From Akkermansiaceae bacterium (GTDB lineage: Bacteria > Verrucomicrobiota > Verrucomicrobiia > Verrucomicrobiales > Akkermansiaceae), in contig JAPKCM010000005.1 in assembly GCA_028822935.1 (NCBI GenBank), forward strand, positions 1 to 64,000: a stretch of DNA of 64,000 bases. Direction: 5' to 3'. This document shows, one piece after another, positions 61,893 to 64,000 of the stretch (position 1 is the stretch's first letter; each line of letters opens with the position of its first letter). Both the position numbers and the translations under genes were made by a program. Below the pieces are notes generated by a model. That model had not been told where the DNA came from and searched no databases. It worked only from the letters and a program-made list of their open reading frames with translations.

Positions 61893-63806
61893 TTAATCCA
61901 GAATGTGGATCTCGACGCGGCGGTTGCGGCAGCGATTTTCCTCGTTCGTGTTAGGCACGAGAGGTTCGGCGTCTGCGATTCCGCGCGACTTGAGGAGGTC
62001 CGGGGCGATGCCATTCTCGCACAAGTAGGTGGAGAGTGAACCGGCACGGTTCTGACTAAGTTTGAGATTGTCCTCCTTTGACCCGAGATCGCAGGTGTGA
62101 CCGACAATTTCAAAACGTGCGCTCGGGAACATTGCCAAAACCTCTTTCATATCGTTCAGGACCCGCTGTTGCTGGTCCCTGACATTCGCAACACCCAGAG
62201 CATAGCGAACGGAATCGACCGTAGCGATGCGGATCTTTAGAGCGTGCATATGCTTCTCAGTCGCTTCCGACTTGAGATGGAGTTTCCCCAAGTCCATGCG
62301 CACTTTCTTTAAGTCGGCTTCCCGGCTCGCGAGCTTGGCTCCAAGGTCTTTCTTTTCCTCTTCGATCTTAGCGATCACCGTCGTCACTTTGGCCTGATCG
62401 ACAGCTTGCGCTTGCGTATTTCTGAGCTCGGTCTCCCGCTTTGCGAGCTCGTTCTGAAGCTTGGTTTTGTCCTTTTCTAAAAGAGCAATCTTGAGAGTCG
62501 TAGCTTTGCTTTTCTCCCTCTGTTCAGTTGCGAGGCGAGTGAGTTCGGCTTCGTTCTTGGCAAAGATTTCTTCCAACCGTTTGGCCGTTTCTATGCGGAA
62601 CTTTTTGTCCTCGGCACCACGAGCGGCAAGGGTGGCTGCCAGAGTTTCCTTCTCCTTCTTCAAGATCGCGGCATCAGCCACCGCCTTCTGTTGCATCGCA
62701 AGATCACCTTGGGCCTTCTTCAGATCTGCCGCGAGCTTGGCTACCAGCGCTGCCTCCTTTTCCTTGGCGGCAAGGGCGACCTGGGCTTCTTTAAGTTGCT
62801 TGGCGCCTAGCTGGAGCTTGCCAGTGAGTGCGGTCTTCTCCTGAACAAGCTGCGCTGCTGTCACGGAGAGTTTCTTCACCTCGGCGTCACGCACAACAAG
62901 GAGGTCCTTGCTGGCACCAAGATCTTTTTTGAGCTGATCCATGGAGGCGAGCATTTTAGTCTTCCCCGCAGGATCTGCTTTAAGACGAACAAGCTCTGCT
63001 TTGTTCTTGTTGAGAGTTTCCATGGCGATCTTCTTTTCTCCTTCAAGACGGGTGATGGTCATTTGGAGACGCTCGCTGGTTGCCGCCTTTTTTGTCAGAT
63101 CGGCAATCTCTGCACTGCGCTTTTTGAGATCCGACTCGAGGCCGTTGTTCGACGTTTCAAGCTCGGCCACGCGGATTTCCGCTTTCTTCCGTCCATTTTC
63201 CGATTTCTCGAGAAGCTCCATATTCCCTTTCAAATGAGCTAGAAGTGCGTCACGTTCACCCCGCAGCAATTGCACGTCCGCTTGTAGGTCCGCCCGGCCA
63301 ACTGTCTCGGTGCGCAGCATTTCTTCGACCCGACCCGTCTCAATCTGGATTCTCCGAAACTCATCAAGCTGGGCGCTCGCTATTTTGAGAGCATTTCGTT
63401 CGACACCGAGCTCCTTCCTCAGGGCTGCGAGATCGCCATGGAGGGTCTTTTTTAGCTTGGCGATCTCAACCTCTGAGGACTTTCGAGGATCTTCCTCAAG
63501 CTGTTTGAGATTTCCGATCTGAATGATCGCGCCCGTCAGCTTCCTCCTAAGCATGGTAACTTCATCCTCCTGATCCAACGCGACGGGTTGCTCTACGAGC
63601 TTACTGTAGTCCTTCTGCAGCGCCCGATAATCCTTGATCGTCACCGAAAAATTCGACTCGAGATTAAGGACAAGATCGATCAGACGCTCTCGATCTGCCT
63701 GAAGATTACTCACATCCGGCTGCTCTGCATTCGAGGGCGCGGCAGCGCAAAAAATGAGGCCAGCAGAGAGGCTGGCAAGGGCCCTGAACGAAATGATGCG
63801 GATCAT
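61893..63806 (-). CDS. OmpA-family outer-membrane/peptidoglycan-binding coiled-coil protein
   Basis: A 637-aa exported protein. Signal peptide 1-27; about 450 residues of nearly continuous heptad coiled coil rich in Lys/Glu/Leu/Ala (from RERLIDLVLNLES through KRETELRNTQAQAVDQ); and a C-terminal OmpA-like peptidoglycan-binding domain (about 520-637) with FEIVGHTCDLGSKEDNLKLS and the terminal signature ENRCRNRRVEIHIL. It would bridge a periplasmic or surface rod to the cell wall. The Lys/Ala-rich coil is unusually long relative to the OmpA domain. It stands alone at the right end; the next gene is divergent. Confidence 0.92.
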   Translation of the reverse strand: MIRIISFRALASLSAGLIFCAAAPSNAEQPDVSNLQADRERLIDLVLNLESNFSVTIKDYRALQKDYSKLVEQPVALDQEDEVTMLRRKLTGAIIQIGNLKQLEEDPRKSSEVEIAKLKKTLHGDLAALRKELGVERNALKIASAQLDEFRRIQIETGRVEEMLRTETVGRADLQADVQLLRGERDALLAHLKGNMELLEKSENGRKKAEIRVAELETSNNGLESDLKKRSAEIADLTKKAATSERLQMTITRLEGEKKIAMETLNKNKAELVRLKADPAGKTKMLASMDQLKKDLGASKDLLVVRDAEVKKLSVTAAQLVQEKTALTGKLQLGAKQLKEAQVALAAKEKEAALVAKLAADLKKAQGDLAMQQKAVADAAILKKEKETLAATLAARGAEDKKFRIETAKRLEEIFAKNEAELTRLATEQREKSKATTLKIALLEKDKTKLQNELAKRETELRNTQAQAVDQAKVTTVIAKIEEEKKDLGAKLASREADLKKVRMDLGKLHLKSEATEKHMHALKIRIATVDSVRYALGVANVRDQQQRVLNDMKEVLAMFPSARFEIVGHTCDLGSKEDNLKLSQNRAGSLSTYLCENGIAPDLLKSRGIADAEPLVPNTNEENRCRNRRVEIHILD

Positions 63807-63911
63807 AAGATTGATATTTTACTAATTTATTCTTGGGCATCAAGCTTTCTGCGAAGAAACCGGAAATTTGTGCGATGGATTTTCAGGGACCGATCTTTTA
63901 TAAGCACAACG

Positions 63912-64000
63912 ATGACAATGAAAGCACTCGGATGGATTCTCATGGGAGCACAAGCGCTAAAAGGAAACGTCGCTCTCGATCACTTCCTCAAGTGCGACGC
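63912..64000 (+). CDS. start of a secreted protein, truncated by the window end
   Basis: Twenty-nine codons from ATG 63912 are visible. They begin with a short hydrophobic N-terminus (MKALGWILMGAQAL from the third codon) that could be a signal peptide, then NVALDHFLKCD. The gene continues beyond the window, so no family can be given. It diverges from the OmpA-type gene. Confidence 0.5.
   Translation, partial: MTMKALGWILMGAQALKGNVALDHFLKCD

Overview
The window reads as a chromosomal segment of a marine-type Verrucomicrobiota (PVC superphylum) bacterium. This is inferred from family content, not from any rRNA marker, since none is present. The signature families are PSD1/DUF1549-DUF1553 cytochrome proteins with DUF1501 partners, a DUF1592 (PSD-type) protein with a DUF1552 partner, PVC-type CxxCH heme proteins, DUF1080 (3-keto-disaccharide hydrolase-like) proteins, giant lamin-tail/CotH-kinase proteins and many S1-family sulfatases. 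Almost every product carries a signal peptide, lipobox or Tat motif, so this is a secretome-rich, polysaccharide-degrading region. Most start codons lack a clear Shine-Dalgarno sequence. No rRNA, tRNA, CRISPR array or complete mobile element was seen.

Layout. 0-7 kb: a small hypothetical, an L,D-transpeptidase-like lipoprotein, two convergent sulfatases, a helicase-C-only protein and a secreted endonuclease/phosphatase. 7-16 kb: two giant CotH-kinase proteins on the minus strand, separated by decayed genes including an IS1634-like transposase fossil and bounded by a 34-bp direct repeat. 16-25 kb: SGNH hydrolase, DUF1080 protein, PL10 pectate lyase, sulfatase with HEAT-type tail, a truncated sulfatase, and a 1187-aa beta-propeller/heme/DUF1080 fusion. 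25-30 kb: zinc-ribbon protein, iduronate-sulfatase-like enzyme, a KDPG aldolase-KDG kinase operon and a sulfatase fossil. 30-36 kb: a tightly coupled minus-strand operon (ECF-type sigma factor, FecR-LamG protein, PSD1 cytochrome protein, DUF1501 protein). 36-45 kb: a short truncated-looking secreted protein, a LamG protein, a third CotH giant and a YHYH protein. 45-50 kb: DUF1592-DUF1552 pair and a sulfatase. 50-64 kb: TPR membrane protein, CDGSH protein, flavin disulfide oxidoreductase, DUF1080 protein, tandem-STN protein, two PQQ-type propellers, SHD1-esterase, DUF4230 protein, OmpA coiled-coil protein and the start of a further gene.

How it fits together (inference). Extracellular sulfatases and the pectate lyase would desulfate and cleave anionic uronate-containing glycans. 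KDG kinase and KDPG aldolase would carry the resulting keto-deoxy sugar acid into central metabolism. DUF1080 proteins and the propeller/heme fusion would act on glycosides by oxidation and elimination. The cytochrome-like, LamG and CotH giants form a secreted apparatus of unknown function controlled at least partly by the encoded sigma factor. The region also shows heavy gene decay: at least two broken sulfatases, a transposase fossil and several frameshifted relics lie between intact genes, which fits recurrent gain, duplication and loss of accessory glycan-utilisation genes.
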